64,000 nt of DNA from Rhizobium sp. BK650 (GTDB lineage: Bacteria > Pseudomonadota > Alphaproteobacteria > Rhizobiales > Rhizobiaceae). The notes beneath the pieces are model-generated. The model saw nothing but the letters and a program-made list of their open reading frames with translations, did not search any database and was not told the origin of the DNA. Positions 17,654 to 26,125 of the stretch are shown in pieces. The stretch lies in NCBI RefSeq assembly GCF_014195325.1, contig NZ_JACIBK010000013.1:62001-126000 (forward strand), given 5' to 3'. Position numbers and translations under genes: made by a program. How positions within the stretch are numbered: position 1 is the first letter of the stretch; every line of letters starts with the position of its first letter.

Positions 17654-18880
17654 ATGGCCCATTTCGTCATCATCGGGGCGGGGGAATGCGGGGCGCGTGC
17701 CGCCTTTGCGCTACGGGAAAAGGGATTTGACGGCAAGATCACGCTCGTCGGCTCCGAAATGCATCCGCCCTATGAGCGGCCGCCGCTTTCCAAGGCCGGG
17801 CTTTTGGGCGCCATCGATCCAAAATTCGTCGCCGCGCAGGAGGCTTATGCCGCAAGCAATATCCGCCTGCTGACCGGCTTGACGGCGACCGGCCTCGACG
17901 CTGCGGCCCATACGGTCGCACTGTCGGACGGCAGCCGCCTTTCCTATGACAGGCTGCTTCTTGCGACCGGCGCCAGCGCCCGTTCCTTTCCCAATGCACC
18001 CTCCGACAGCAGCCATATTCGCTCGCTGCGGACCCATCATGATGCCGCGACGTTGCGCGCCATGCTCCAGCCCGGCAAGCGGCTTGCTGTCATCGGCGGT
18101 GGTTTCATCGGCCTGGAGGTCGCTGCGACCGCCCGCCGGCTCGGCACCGATGTGGTTCTGATCGAAGGGCTGGAGCGGGTGCTGAAGCGCGGCGTGCCCG
18201 AGGACATCGCGCATCTCATCGCTGAGCGCCATCGCGCCGAAGGCGTCGATCTGCGTTGCGGCGTCTCCATCGAAGCGTTGAGCGAACAGGACGGCAAGGC
18301 CGTTATCCGGCTTTCGTCCGACGAGACGATCGAAGCCGATCTGGCCCTTGTCGGGATCGGTGCACGGCCGAATGTCGAACTTGCAGAAGCCGCCGGGCTT
18401 GCGATCGACAACGGCATTGCCGTCGATGACCGGCTGCTCAGCTCCGCCCCGGATATCTTTGCCGCCGGCGACTGCTGCTCCTTTCCGCTTGATATCTATG
18501 ACGGCCGGCGAGTGCGGCTCGAATCCTGGCGCAATGCGCAGGACCAGGGCACGCTTGCCGCCGCCAACATGCTCGGCGCCGACGAGGCCGTCTCGGCGGT
18601 ACCGTGGTTCTGGTCGGATCAATATGACATGGTGCTTCAGATTGCCGGCCTTGCCGATGGTGCGATCACACATCTGCGTCGTGATCTCGGCGAGGGAGCC
18701 TTCATTCTCTTCCATCTCGATGCCGAAGGGCGGCTCCTTGCTGCAAGCGGCATCGGACCGGGCAACACGGTCGCGCGCGACATCAGACTTGCCGAAATGC
18801 TGATAGCCGCGCGCGCCCATCCCGATCCCGCCGCGCTGACCGCCAGCAACATCAAGCTGAAGACGCTACTCGCCGCCTGA
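17654..18880 (+). CDS. MocF-like FAD-dependent ferredoxin reductase
   Basis: 408 residues. The FAD-binding Rossmann start is FVIIGAGECGARAAFALRE, followed by YERPPLSKAGLLG. The NAD(P)H-binding motif VIGGGFIGLEVAATARRLG is near residues 147-165 and the second FAD motif DIFAAGDCC near 270. It is of the putidaredoxin/rubredoxin reductase type. It begins 8 bases after the ferredoxin gene, so the three genes form one operon supplying NAD(P)H electrons to the di-iron oxygenase. Confidence 0.88.
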   Translation: MAHFVIIGAGECGARAAFALREKGFDGKITLVGSEMHPPYERPPLSKAGLLGAIDPKFVAAQEAYAASNIRLLTGLTATGLDAAAHTVALSDGSRLSYDRLLLATGASARSFPNAPSDSSHIRSLRTHHDAATLRAMLQPGKRLAVIGGGFIGLEVAATARRLGTDVVLIEGLERVLKRGVPEDIAHLIAERHRAEGVDLRCGVSIEALSEQDGKAVIRLSSDETIEADLALVGIGARPNVELAEAAGLAIDNGIAVDDRLLSSAPDIFAAGDCCSFPLDIYDGRRVRLESWRNAQDQGTLAAANMLGADEAVSAVPWFWSDQYDMVLQIAGLADGAITHLRRDLGEGAFILFHLDAEGRLLAASGIGPGNTVARDIRLAEMLIAARAHPDPAALTASNIKLKTLLAA

Positions 18881-18914
18881 TAGTTTCCACAAATACTGGC
18901 CAAAGGATATTGCG

Positions 18915-19713
18915 ATGAAGAAGCATAATCGCGCCACGGTCGCAGACCTGCTGGCGCTGAAGGGAAAGCGCCAGCATGCTGCGCGTCACCTCGCTCGAAG
19001 AAGCGGAAGCTGCTGAAAAGGCCGGTATTGATCTGGTCTCCGTGCCACCTGCTTTGCTGGACCCGGCCTTTCGCGAGGCAGCCCCCTCTCCCTTTGCAAT
19101 TCCCGGCCTAGAATATGGCGATCACGTCTCGGCGGAGGAGTACTTGCGCGAGGCCTTCAAGGCATTGAAGGCCGGCGGCGACGCCGTCTACTGCGCCGCA
19201 AGCCTGCAGACCGTCCGCCGCATGCGCGACGAGGGCATTCCCGTCTGCGGCCATGTCGGCCTCATCCCCTCGAAAGCCACCTGGACCGGCGGTTTTCGCG
19301 CTGTCGGAAAGACGGCGGCGAGCGCCTTCGAGGTCTGGCGCCAGACGAAGGCACTCGAAGAGGCTGGCGCTTTCGCAGCCGAGATCGAAGTCGTTCCCGG
19401 CGACGTAGCGGCGGCGATTTCCAACAAGACGTCACTGCTGATGATCTCGATGGGCGCCGGCCGCAACTGCGATGCGCAATATCTCTTCGCCGACGACGTG
19501 CTCGGCTCCAACCGCGACTACACGCCGCGCCATGCCAAGGTCTATCGCAATTTCGCCGCCGAATATGACCGGCTGCAGCACGAACGCATCGCCGCCTTCA
19601 GCGAACTGGCCGAGGACATCCGCTCCGGCGCCTATCCGGAAAAACGCCATCTCGTCGGCATCGACGAGGCCGAGTTGCGCAATTTCCTGCATCGGCTGGA
19701 AGAGGAGAGATAG
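18915..19713 (+). pseudogene. PanB-like gene, frameshifted near its 5' end
   Basis: ATG 18915 behind AAAGGATA reads MKKHNRATVADLLALKGKRQ, the usual N-terminus of PanB-type proteins. It then hits a stop at about 19014. The remainder continues in the +1 frame from 18976 (MLRVTSLEEAEAAEKAGIDL) to 19713. The break falls at CGCCAG/C/ATGCTG. The C-terminal 245 residues resemble the 3-methyl-2-oxobutanoate hydroxymethyltransferase/PEP mutase superfamily (VCGHVGLIPSKATWTGGF). The usual metal-binding VGDS motif is replaced by VSVPPALL, so even an intact copy may not be a true PanB. It lies 34 bases after the mocF-like gene. A sequencing error is possible. Confidence 0.65.
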
Positions 19714-19749
19714 AAGGCTGCTCTCCACCATTTGTGTGGGAAAACGCCA

Positions 19750-20061
19750 TCAGTGTAATGGTGTGTCGCCGAGCCGAGCTTCCACATTCATACGCTTGTG
19801 CAGAATACGGACAATACCGGCCCGGCCGTCTTCAAGCGCGCGATAGAACAGGAAGTGCGAGTTGATAGCCAGCTTGAACAAGCCGGGCCAGATGTCGTCA
19901 ATGGGCCGTCCGCTGCGCTGACCTAGTCCCAGGGCTTCGCAAGCCTTGCGGATATCGTTGACATAGCGATCCGCCTGCTCCTGGCCCCAATTGTCAAAAG
20001 TATAATCCCAGATATCATCGAGATCGGCGACGGCAGCCTTGGAGAGGACGTAGCCTTTCAC
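19750..20061 (-). CDS. parE: ParE-family toxin
   Basis: 103 residues, RelE/ParE superfamily. The pattern LSKAAVADLDDIWDYTFDNWG, a mid-protein GRPIDDIWPGL and a C-terminal VRILHKRMN are typical of ParE toxins, which poison DNA gyrase. The gene overlaps the antitoxin gene upstream by 4 bases. It acts with the product of 20058-20303 as a type II toxin-antitoxin pair. Confidence 0.88.
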   Translation of the reverse strand: MKGYVLSKAAVADLDDIWDYTFDNWGQEQADRYVNDIRKACEALGLGQRSGRPIDDIWPGLFKLAINSHFLFYRALEDGRAGIVRILHKRMNVEARLGDTPLH

Positions 20062-20303
20062 TTTGTCCGGATCCGGCGCTTTCGATCAAGGAATGTGCCG
20101 AAATCGAAATCTTCTGCCTGGCCGCTGTCGATGCCGGTGCCGATTGCGTCGCGTAGCGCCTTCACCTTAGCCTCGTGCTCTTCCAGAAGCCGCAGACCGG
20201 CCCTGATGACTTCGCTCGCGGAGCCGTAACGACCTTCAATGACTTGCCGTTCGACGAAGCCCGCAAAATGATCGCCCAAAGCAATAGATGTATTTTTGGA
20301 CAT
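20058..20303 (-). CDS. parD: ParD-family antitoxin
   Basis: 81 residues with an N-terminal ribbon-helix-helix (SIALGDHFAGFVERQVIEGR, YGSASEVIRAGLRLLEEHE) and a charged C-terminal tail that would wrap the toxin. TTAGGAGA precedes the ATG at 20303. First gene of the operon with parE; it presumably represses its own promoter at the palindrome 20332-20346. Confidence 0.88.
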   Translation of the reverse strand: MSKNTSIALGDHFAGFVERQVIEGRYGSASEVIRAGLRLLEEHEAKVKALRDAIGTGIDSGQAEDFDFGTFLDRKRRIRTK

Positions 20304-20321
20304 GAAAATCTCCTAAGTCAT

Positions 20322-20346
20322 TACCAATATATACCAATATTTGGTA
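20322..20346 (-). promoter_or_regulatory. ParD operator
   Basis: TACCAA-TAT-TTGGTA (20332-20346), a perfect 6-bp-arm palindrome with an extra half copy TACCAATAT just before it (20322-20330), in an AT-rich block 19 bases upstream of parD. The layout is typical of ribbon-helix-helix autorepression. Confidence 0.65.
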
Positions 20347-20417
20347 CTATTCAATTTCGCTCGGGTTTCTTTGCTGGGGAGGAGGGGCGAGCCGATCATT
20401 GGCATTGATGCCGCCCT

Positions 20418-21356
20418 ATGTCAGAGAATAGACTATCAGAAACAGATTCTCAGGCGCTGGTGACGATAGGCTTTGCACATGCGGAATTGATCGCGGTTCT
20501 CGTCGCTGTGACGGGCGATGAGCCGCGCGTCATGACGATCCGCAACGGCGATGCGCTGCCGTCAGGCCCCTTCGAGATGGGCCATCGCACGCTGCAATCG
20601 GGTCTGCGCGAATGGATCCAGGAACAGACCGCCCATCCGGTCGGATTTCTCGAGCAGCTTTACACCTTCGCCGACCGAGACCGGAACAACGATATCCAAG
20701 GCGGTCGAACGATCTCAATCAGCTATCTCGGCCTCGTCAACGAACAGTCAGGCGCTGGGCGGCCGGGCTGGCACGGCTGGTATGAATATTTTCCCTGGGA
20801 GGATCATCGCGATGGCCGCCCGGAAATTCTCAACGAACTCATCGCACGGCTGCACCTCTGGGCCGATGCCGAACCGGCCAAGCGCGAGTATAGACATCGC
20901 CGCGCCGATTTCACCTTCGGGCTCGATGGTGGCGGCTGGAACGAGGATCTGACGCTGCAGCGTTATGAACTGCTCTATGAGGCAGGCCTCGTTGCCGAGG
21001 CGGGTTGCGGCAGGGACCACAATCTTGGCCGTCCGATGTTTGCAGATCATCGGCGGATCCTTGCGACCGGCATCGCCAGGCTTCGCGCCAAGATCAAATA
21101 TCGCCCGGTCGTTTTCGAGCTCATGCCGGAGAGCTTTACCCTGCTGCAATTGCAGCGGACCGTGGAGGCGCTCGCCGGCCTGACGCTGCACAAGCAGAAC
21201 TTCCGCCGCCTGATCGAACAGCAGGAACTGGTGGAGGAAACCGGCGAGGCGACGAGCGAGACCGGCGGCCGGCCGGCCAAGCTCTTCCGCTTCCGCCAGA
21301 CCATTCTCGAACAGCGCGCGCTCGCCGGCACGAAATTACCTCTCTCCCGCAATTGA
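20418..21356 (+). CDS. nadQ: NadQ-type regulator of NAD biosynthesis
   Basis: 312 residues. The N-terminal 170 residues look like a Nudix-related domain (EPRVMTIRNGDALPSGPF, YTFADRDR, ISISYLGLVN). The C-terminal 90 residues form a winged helix (FTLLQLQRTVEALAGLTLHK, LVEETGEA, GRPAKLFRF). This is the architecture of COG4111/NadQ, described as the alphaproteobacterial repressor in front of nadABC. It is related in form to NrtR. It lies directly upstream of nadA, and two palindromes at 21358 and 21393 fit its operator. It likely senses NAD status; the effector is not visible from sequence. Confidence 0.85.
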   Translation: MSENRLSETDSQALVTIGFAHAELIAVLVAVTGDEPRVMTIRNGDALPSGPFEMGHRTLQSGLREWIQEQTAHPVGFLEQLYTFADRDRNNDIQGGRTISISYLGLVNEQSGAGRPGWHGWYEYFPWEDHRDGRPEILNELIARLHLWADAEPAKREYRHRRADFTFGLDGGGWNEDLTLQRYELLYEAGLVAEAGCGRDHNLGRPMFADHRRILATGIARLRAKIKYRPVVFELMPESFTLLQLQRTVEALAGLTLHKQNFRRLIEQQELVEETGEATSETGGRPAKLFRFRQTILEQRALAGTKLPLSRN

Positions 21357-21357
21357 C

Positions 21358-21378
21358 ATATGCTCATCTTGAGAATAT
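21358..21378 (+). promoter_or_regulatory. NadQ operator 1
   Basis: ATATGCTCA-TCT-TGAGAATAT, an inverted repeat with 8 of 9 arm positions matching. It begins two bases after the nadQ stop codon and 34 bases (centre to centre) from a second related palindrome, so both would lie on the same face of the helix in the nadA promoter. Confidence 0.7.
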
Positions 21379-21392
21379 CTCTTTGCGCATGA

Positions 21393-21411
21393 TATGCTCA
21401 AATAGAGCATA
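21393..21411 (+). promoter_or_regulatory. NadQ operator 2
   Basis: TATGCTC-AAATA-GAGCATA, a perfect 7-bp-arm palindrome sharing the TATGCTC half site with operator 1. It ends 16 bases before the nadA start, so binding would block transcription or early elongation of nadABC. Confidence 0.72.
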
Positions 21412-21427
21412 ATTAATGGAGCCGGCC

Positions 21428-22399
21428 ATGAACCACCTTGTATCCGCGTCTTCCCTCTACGACCGCGTCAGCCGCGTCATCCCCAAAGCCGAATGGCTGA
21501 CGTTTCAAGACGATGTCGAAGCGATCCTCGAGCTGAAGCGCAAACGCAATGCCGTCATCCTCGCGCACAACTACCAGACGCCGGAAATCTTCCATGGTGT
21601 CGCCGATATCGTCGGCGACAGTCTGGCGTTAGCCAGGAAGGCGGTCGAGGTCGATGCCGACGTGATCGTGCTCGCCGGCGTGCATTTCATGGCCGAGACG
21701 GCAAAGCTCCTGAACCCGGAAAAGACCGTGCTGATCCCCGATCTCGGCGCCGGCTGTTCGCTTGCCGAATCCATCACGCCCGAGGATGTCGCGCTGCTGC
21801 GCCAGGCCCATCCCGGCGTGCCCGTTATCACCTATGTCAACACCTCGGCTGCCGTCAAAGCCGCCTCGGATATCTGCTGCACCTCGGGCAATGCCAAGAA
21901 GGTGGTGGAATCTCTCGGCGTGCCGCGTGTGCTGATGATCCCGGACGAATATCTCGCCCGCAATGTCGCCAAGGAAACCGATGTGGAGATCATCGCCTGG
22001 CACGGGCATTGCGAGGTGCATGAACTCTTTAGCGCCGATGATGTGCGCCAGCTGCGCGAAAACCACCCGGGCGTCACCGTGCTTGCCCACCCAGAATGCC
22101 CGCCTGACGTCGTAGCCGAAGCCGATTTTGCCGGCTCCACCGCCGTCATGTCCGATTATGTCGGGCAGAAGAAACCGGCCCGCGTCGTGCTTTTGACCGA
22201 ATGCTCGATGAGCGACAATGTCGCCGTCCATCATCCAGATGTCGAGTTCATCCGCCCCTGCAATCTCTGCCCGCACATGAAGCGCATCACCCTTTCCAAC
22301 ATTCGCACGGCACTTGAGGAAAACCGTCATGAAGTGACCGTCGATCCCGCGGTCGCGGTCGCTGCCCGGCGGGCTGTCGAGAGGATGCTGGCAATATGA
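21428..22399 (+). CDS. nadA: Quinolinate synthase NadA
   Basis: 323 residues. NadA condenses iminoaspartate with dihydroxyacetone phosphate to quinolinate using a 4Fe-4S cluster. Expected features are AVILAHNYQTPEIFHGVADI, VLAGVHFMAETAKLLNPEK, ITYVNTSAAVKAASDICCTS and the C-terminal RPCNLCPHMKRITL with cluster cysteines. The ATG at 21428 (MNHLVSAS) is preferred because ATGGAG eight bases upstream acts as its ribosome site; a start four codons earlier is possible. It overlaps nadB by 4 bases (ATGA). Confidence 0.95.
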   Translation: MNHLVSASSLYDRVSRVIPKAEWLTFQDDVEAILELKRKRNAVILAHNYQTPEIFHGVADIVGDSLALARKAVEVDADVIVLAGVHFMAETAKLLNPEKTVLIPDLGAGCSLAESITPEDVALLRQAHPGVPVITYVNTSAAVKAASDICCTSGNAKKVVESLGVPRVLMIPDEYLARNVAKETDVEIIAWHGHCEVHELFSADDVRQLRENHPGVTVLAHPECPPDVVAEADFAGSTAVMSDYVGQKKPARVVLLTECSMSDNVAVHHPDVEFIRPCNLCPHMKRITLSNIRTALEENRHEVTVDPAVAVAARRAVERMLAI

Positions 22400-23943
22400 G
22401 TGAGATTGCGAGCCAACTAACCGGCCGCGCCGTCATCGTCGGCAGCGGCCTTGCAGGACTGATGGCAGCCCTGACCCTGGCGCCTCAACCCGTTGTCATC
22501 GTCACCCGTGCCGGCCTTGGCCGAGAGACATCGAGCGCCTGGGCCCAAGGCGGAATTGCTGCCGCTTTGGGGGCTGATGACAGTGCCGCGCTGCATCTTG
22601 CCGATACGCTCGCTGCAGGCGACGGGCTTTGCGATCCCGCAATTGCTGCCGGAATCGTCGCCGAGGCGCCTGATGCCATTGCCGCGCTGGAGTGCGCAGG
22701 TGTCCACTTCGACCGGGCGGCGGACGGCGCCTTGTCGCTGGGGCTGGAAGCAGCCCATAACCGTCGCCGCATCGTGCATGCGCAAGGCGATGGCTCCGGT
22801 GCCGAGGTCATTCGTGCGCTCGTTTCTGCCGTTATCACCACACCCTCGATCACCGTGCTGGAAGGCCTGGACGCCCGTCGGATCCTGACGGATGAGGAGG
22901 GCGTCACCGGCCTTGCCTGCGTCGGCGCAAGTGGTGCAGTCATCCTGCCGACGCGGCGGATCGTGCTGGCGACCGGTGGCATTGGCGGGCTCTATGAGGC
23001 AACGACCAATCCGACCGGCAATTTCGGGCAGGGCATCATGCTTGCGGCCCGCGCCGGCGCGGAACTTGCCGACATGGAATTCGTGCAATTCCATCCGACT
23101 GCGCTTAATTCCCGCCGCCGGCCCTTAGCGCTCGTCAGCGAAGCGGTGCGCGGCGAGGGCGCCGTGCTCCTCAACGAGAGCGGTGAGCGTTTCATGGCTG
23201 GCGTGGCGGGTGCGGAACTCGCCCCCCGCGATGTGGTGGCGCGTGCCATCAGCGCTGAACTCGCCCGTGGCGGGCGTGTCTTCCTTGACGGGCGTGCCGC
23301 ACTTGGTGAGCGCTTTGCCGCCCGCTTCCCGGTCATCGATGCGCTCTGCCGGGAGGCCGGCATCGATGCGAGCCGCGAGCTCATTCCCGTGTGCCCCGCC
23401 GTCCATTATCATATGGGTGGGGTTGCGACCGATGCTGTTGGCCGCAGCTCGATTGGCGGCCTATGGGTCGCAGGCGAGGCTGCCTCCACCGGTCTGCATG
23501 GCGCAAACCGGCTCGCCAGCAATTCGCTCCTGGAAGCAGCAGTCATGGGCATGCGCGCCGGCCGCGACATTCTTTCGATGCCGGCTGCAAAGCCGCCGAT
23601 GCCTGAGGCCGATTTGTTTGCACTGCCGGAGGCGGCAGATCCTTCGCTTGTCCGGCCGATCGTCTCGCGCCATCTCGGCGTGCTGCGCAATGCAGGTGCC
23701 ATTCACGGTGCTGTCGCAAGCCTCTTGCCGCTTGCCGAAGGCGATGGCCCTGGTGCCGATCCGGCGATCGTCGCCCTTCTGATTGCGGTGTTCGCAAGCC
23801 TTCGGGCGGAATCGCGCGGGGCGCATGCCCGCACCGATTTCCCTCTGAAGCGGGCCGAAGCCGTACGGCGGAAGATGACACTGGCTGACGCCCTTGACAT
23901 TGCCAGGGCGACCGCTTCCCACCCGCTTGCAAGGAGTGCCTGA
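22396..23943 (+). CDS. nadB: L-aspartate oxidase NadB
   Basis: 515 residues, FAD flavoprotein of the succinate dehydrogenase family. FAD motif VIVGSGLAGLMAALTLAP, then SSAWAQGGIAAALGADDS, the substrate/active-site region MEFVQFHPTALNSRRRP, and HYHMGGVATDAVGRSSIGGL near the C-terminal third. It oxidises L-aspartate to iminoaspartate, which NadA uses. Overlapping starts and stops with nadA and a 1-base gap to nadC indicate a tight operon. Confidence 0.95.
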   Translation: MSEIASQLTGRAVIVGSGLAGLMAALTLAPQPVVIVTRAGLGRETSSAWAQGGIAAALGADDSAALHLADTLAAGDGLCDPAIAAGIVAEAPDAIAALECAGVHFDRAADGALSLGLEAAHNRRRIVHAQGDGSGAEVIRALVSAVITTPSITVLEGLDARRILTDEEGVTGLACVGASGAVILPTRRIVLATGGIGGLYEATTNPTGNFGQGIMLAARAGAELADMEFVQFHPTALNSRRRPLALVSEAVRGEGAVLLNESGERFMAGVAGAELAPRDVVARAISAELARGGRVFLDGRAALGERFAARFPVIDALCREAGIDASRELIPVCPAVHYHMGGVATDAVGRSSIGGLWVAGEAASTGLHGANRLASNSLLEAAVMGMRAGRDILSMPAAKPPMPEADLFALPEAADPSLVRPIVSRHLGVLRNAGAIHGAVASLLPLAEGDGPGADPAIVALLIAVFASLRAESRGAHARTDFPLKRAEAVRRKMTLADALDIARATASHPLARSA

Positions 23944-23944
23944 G

Positions 23945-24853
23945 ATGAGCCTCGCTCCCCTTCCGCGCATCATTATCGAGCCGCTGGTGCGTGCGGCACT
24001 TGCCGAGGATTTCGGCCTTGCCGGCGATATCACATCAGCTGCCGTCATCCCCTCCGATCATCGCTCGACGGTCGTCATGGCCGCCCGACAGCCAGGCGTG
24101 GTCGCCGGCCTCGATGCCGCCGAGCTTGCCTTCCAGCTCGTCGATCCCGCCATAACCCTGAAGCGACATCTGCCTGACGGTGCAGTCGTCGAACCGGGCA
24201 GCGTGATCGCCACAATCAAAGGCCCGTCGCGTGGGCTGTTGAGCGCGGAGCGCACCGCCCTGAATTTCCTCGGTCATCTCTCCGGCATCGCCACGGTGAC
24301 GGCCGGTATCGTCGCAGCGATCCGCGATACGAAAGCCGCCGTCGTCTGTACCCGCAAGACGACGCCCGGCCTGAGGGCAGTGGAAAAATATGCAGTACGC
24401 GCCGGCGGCGGCATGAACCATCGTTTTGCGCTCCATGATGCGGTGCTGATCAAGGATAACCACGTCGCCATTGCCGGCGGCGTTTCGGAAGCGATCCACC
24501 GGGCCAAGACCTCTGTTGGCCATATGGTCAAGATCGAAGTCGAAGTCGACACGCTCGATCAGTTGCACGAGGCGATGGGCGAGGGGATCGATGCCGTCCT
24601 CCTTGACAACATGACGCCCGATCAGCTGCGCGAGGCCGTCAGCATCGTCGCCGGACGGGCGATCACCGAAGCCTCGGGCCGCGTGACGCCGATGACGGCC
24701 CCCGACATTGCCGCCTCGGGTGTCGACCTTATCTCCGTCGGCTGGCTGACGCATAGCGCCCCGGTTCTCGACATCGGCCTCGATTTTATCGAAGCCGCTG
24801 GGCGAAACGCGGCACCGCTGCGCCGGACGGCCCAGGCATTCTTGTCTCTGTGA
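23945..24853 (+). CDS. nadC: Nicotinate-nucleotide pyrophosphorylase NadC
   Basis: 302 residues from ATG 23945 (MSLAPLPRIIIEPLV). It converts quinolinate and PRPP to nicotinate mononucleotide. Diagnostic segments are ALAEDFGLAGDITSAAVIP, ERTALNFLGHLSGIATVT, TRKTTPGLRAVEKYAVRAGG, HDAVLIKDNH and VDTLDQLHEAMGEGIDAVLLDNM. With nadA and nadB it completes de novo NAD synthesis from aspartate. It may be the only copy in the genome if this is a p42e-like chromid (inference). Confidence 0.95.
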   Translation: MSLAPLPRIIIEPLVRAALAEDFGLAGDITSAAVIPSDHRSTVVMAARQPGVVAGLDAAELAFQLVDPAITLKRHLPDGAVVEPGSVIATIKGPSRGLLSAERTALNFLGHLSGIATVTAGIVAAIRDTKAAVVCTRKTTPGLRAVEKYAVRAGGGMNHRFALHDAVLIKDNHVAIAGGVSEAIHRAKTSVGHMVKIEVEVDTLDQLHEAMGEGIDAVLLDNMTPDQLREAVSIVAGRAITEASGRVTPMTAPDIAASGVDLISVGWLTHSAPVLDIGLDFIEAAGRNAAPLRRTAQAFLSL

Positions 24854-24952
24854 ACTTCTGCCAGGATCAGACCAATTCCGCGGGCGTTTTTTTCTGGACA
24901 CAGCTCCAACCTATTGCAAAGCTCCAAGGGCTCACTGGAGGCGTGAGAGGGA

Positions 24953-25780
24953 ATGGAGGAAATCGGATTGGAAAAACCCCACGTTATCCCGTTGATGGGA
25001 TTTGGTACGTTCGGACGCAATGGCAAGAACGGTATCGACGCGATCCTGTGTGCGCTCGAAACCGGCTACAGGCACCTCGATACTGCGCAGACCTATGATA
25101 CCGAATTCGAAGTCGGCGAAGCGTTGCGTCGCTCGGGGATCGACCGGGAAGAGGTCTTTCTGACGACAAAGATTTCGACCGATAATTTTGGTCCTGGCGC
25201 ACTCGTCCCCTCATTGGAAAAGAGCCTCGAAACCCTCAAGGTCGATCAGGTGGACCTGACGCTGATCCACTGGCCCTCACCCAACGGCCGCATTCCGCTC
25301 GAGGTCTACATCACCCAGATCGCAGACGCACAGGCCCGTGGCCTGACAAAGCTGATCGGTGTCTCGAATTTCACGATCGCTCTTCTGGAGGAGACCGAAG
25401 CCCTCCTCGGCAAGGGCAGGATCGCCAACAACCAGTTCGAACTCAACCCGATCCTGCAGAACAAGAAGCTCGCACACTACTGTCAGGAAAGGGAAATTCT
25501 CGTCACCTGCTATCTACCGATCGCTCGTGGCATGCTGTCGGAAGAACCGGTGCTGCGGGCAATCGGTGAAAAACACGACGCCACCCCGGAACAGGTGGCA
25601 ATCGCTTTCGAACTTGCCAAGGGCTATTGCACCATCCCGACATCGGGCCGGCCCGAGCGCATCCGCTCGAACTTCAAGGCAAATTCGATCAGGCTTTCTC
25701 CCGACGAAATCGCCCGCATCGAGATGATCGACCGCAACCACCGCGTTGTCGATCCGGACTGGGGTCCGAAGTGGGATTAA
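24953..25780 (+). CDS. Aldo/keto reductase
   Basis: 275 residues of the AKR superfamily. MGFGTFGRNGKNG opens the barrel. The catalytic tetrad is recognisable in LDTAQTYDTEFEVGEAL (Asp, Tyr), FLTTKISTDNFG (Lys) and LTLIHWPSPNG (His). The C-terminal NADPH site is TIPTSGRPERIRSNF. It resembles 2,5-diketo-D-gluconate reductase-type enzymes. It follows nadC after about 100 bases with its own ribosome site, so it may be cotranscribed, but a NAD-related role is not implied. The physiological substrate is unknown. Confidence 0.88.
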   Translation: MEEIGLEKPHVIPLMGFGTFGRNGKNGIDAILCALETGYRHLDTAQTYDTEFEVGEALRRSGIDREEVFLTTKISTDNFGPGALVPSLEKSLETLKVDQVDLTLIHWPSPNGRIPLEVYITQIADAQARGLTKLIGVSNFTIALLEETEALLGKGRIANNQFELNPILQNKKLAHYCQEREILVTCYLPIARGMLSEEPVLRAIGEKHDATPEQVAIAFELAKGYCTIPTSGRPERIRSNFKANSIRLSPDEIARIEMIDRNHRVVDPDWGPKWD

Positions 25781-26125
25781 CTTTTAAGACCGAATCAAGG
25801 CGCTCGGGCCTCTGATTTTGGCGTTTACATCATCGCCGCAATCGCGTCGCAGAAGCGACCCGCGAGGACATGCTGACCAGGGCAAGGCAGGAGAGGCGGT
25901 CACCGGTCCGCGTGACAGGATGATGTTTCGGAATGAGACGGTTCTCGCTCTACATGCAGTATTTGTAAATTATATTGCTAGCAAACACCGGCCGGGAACG
26001 TAAATATTCGATAAAAATTATAGTCGCCGCAGGCAAAAACGCTTCACGTTGCCTGCTAATCGATCTAACATTGCCTGACCGGCCGGTCCGCCTCAAGCGC
26101 TCCGGCCTTTAAGGTGAGAACCGTG
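25781..26125. other. Intergenic region upstream of the SARP regulator
   Basis: No supported gene. It contains an AT-rich block (about 25960-26030: TTGTAAATTATATTG, AATATTCGATAAAAATTATA), the likely promoter region for the regulator gene that follows. Confidence 0.4.
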
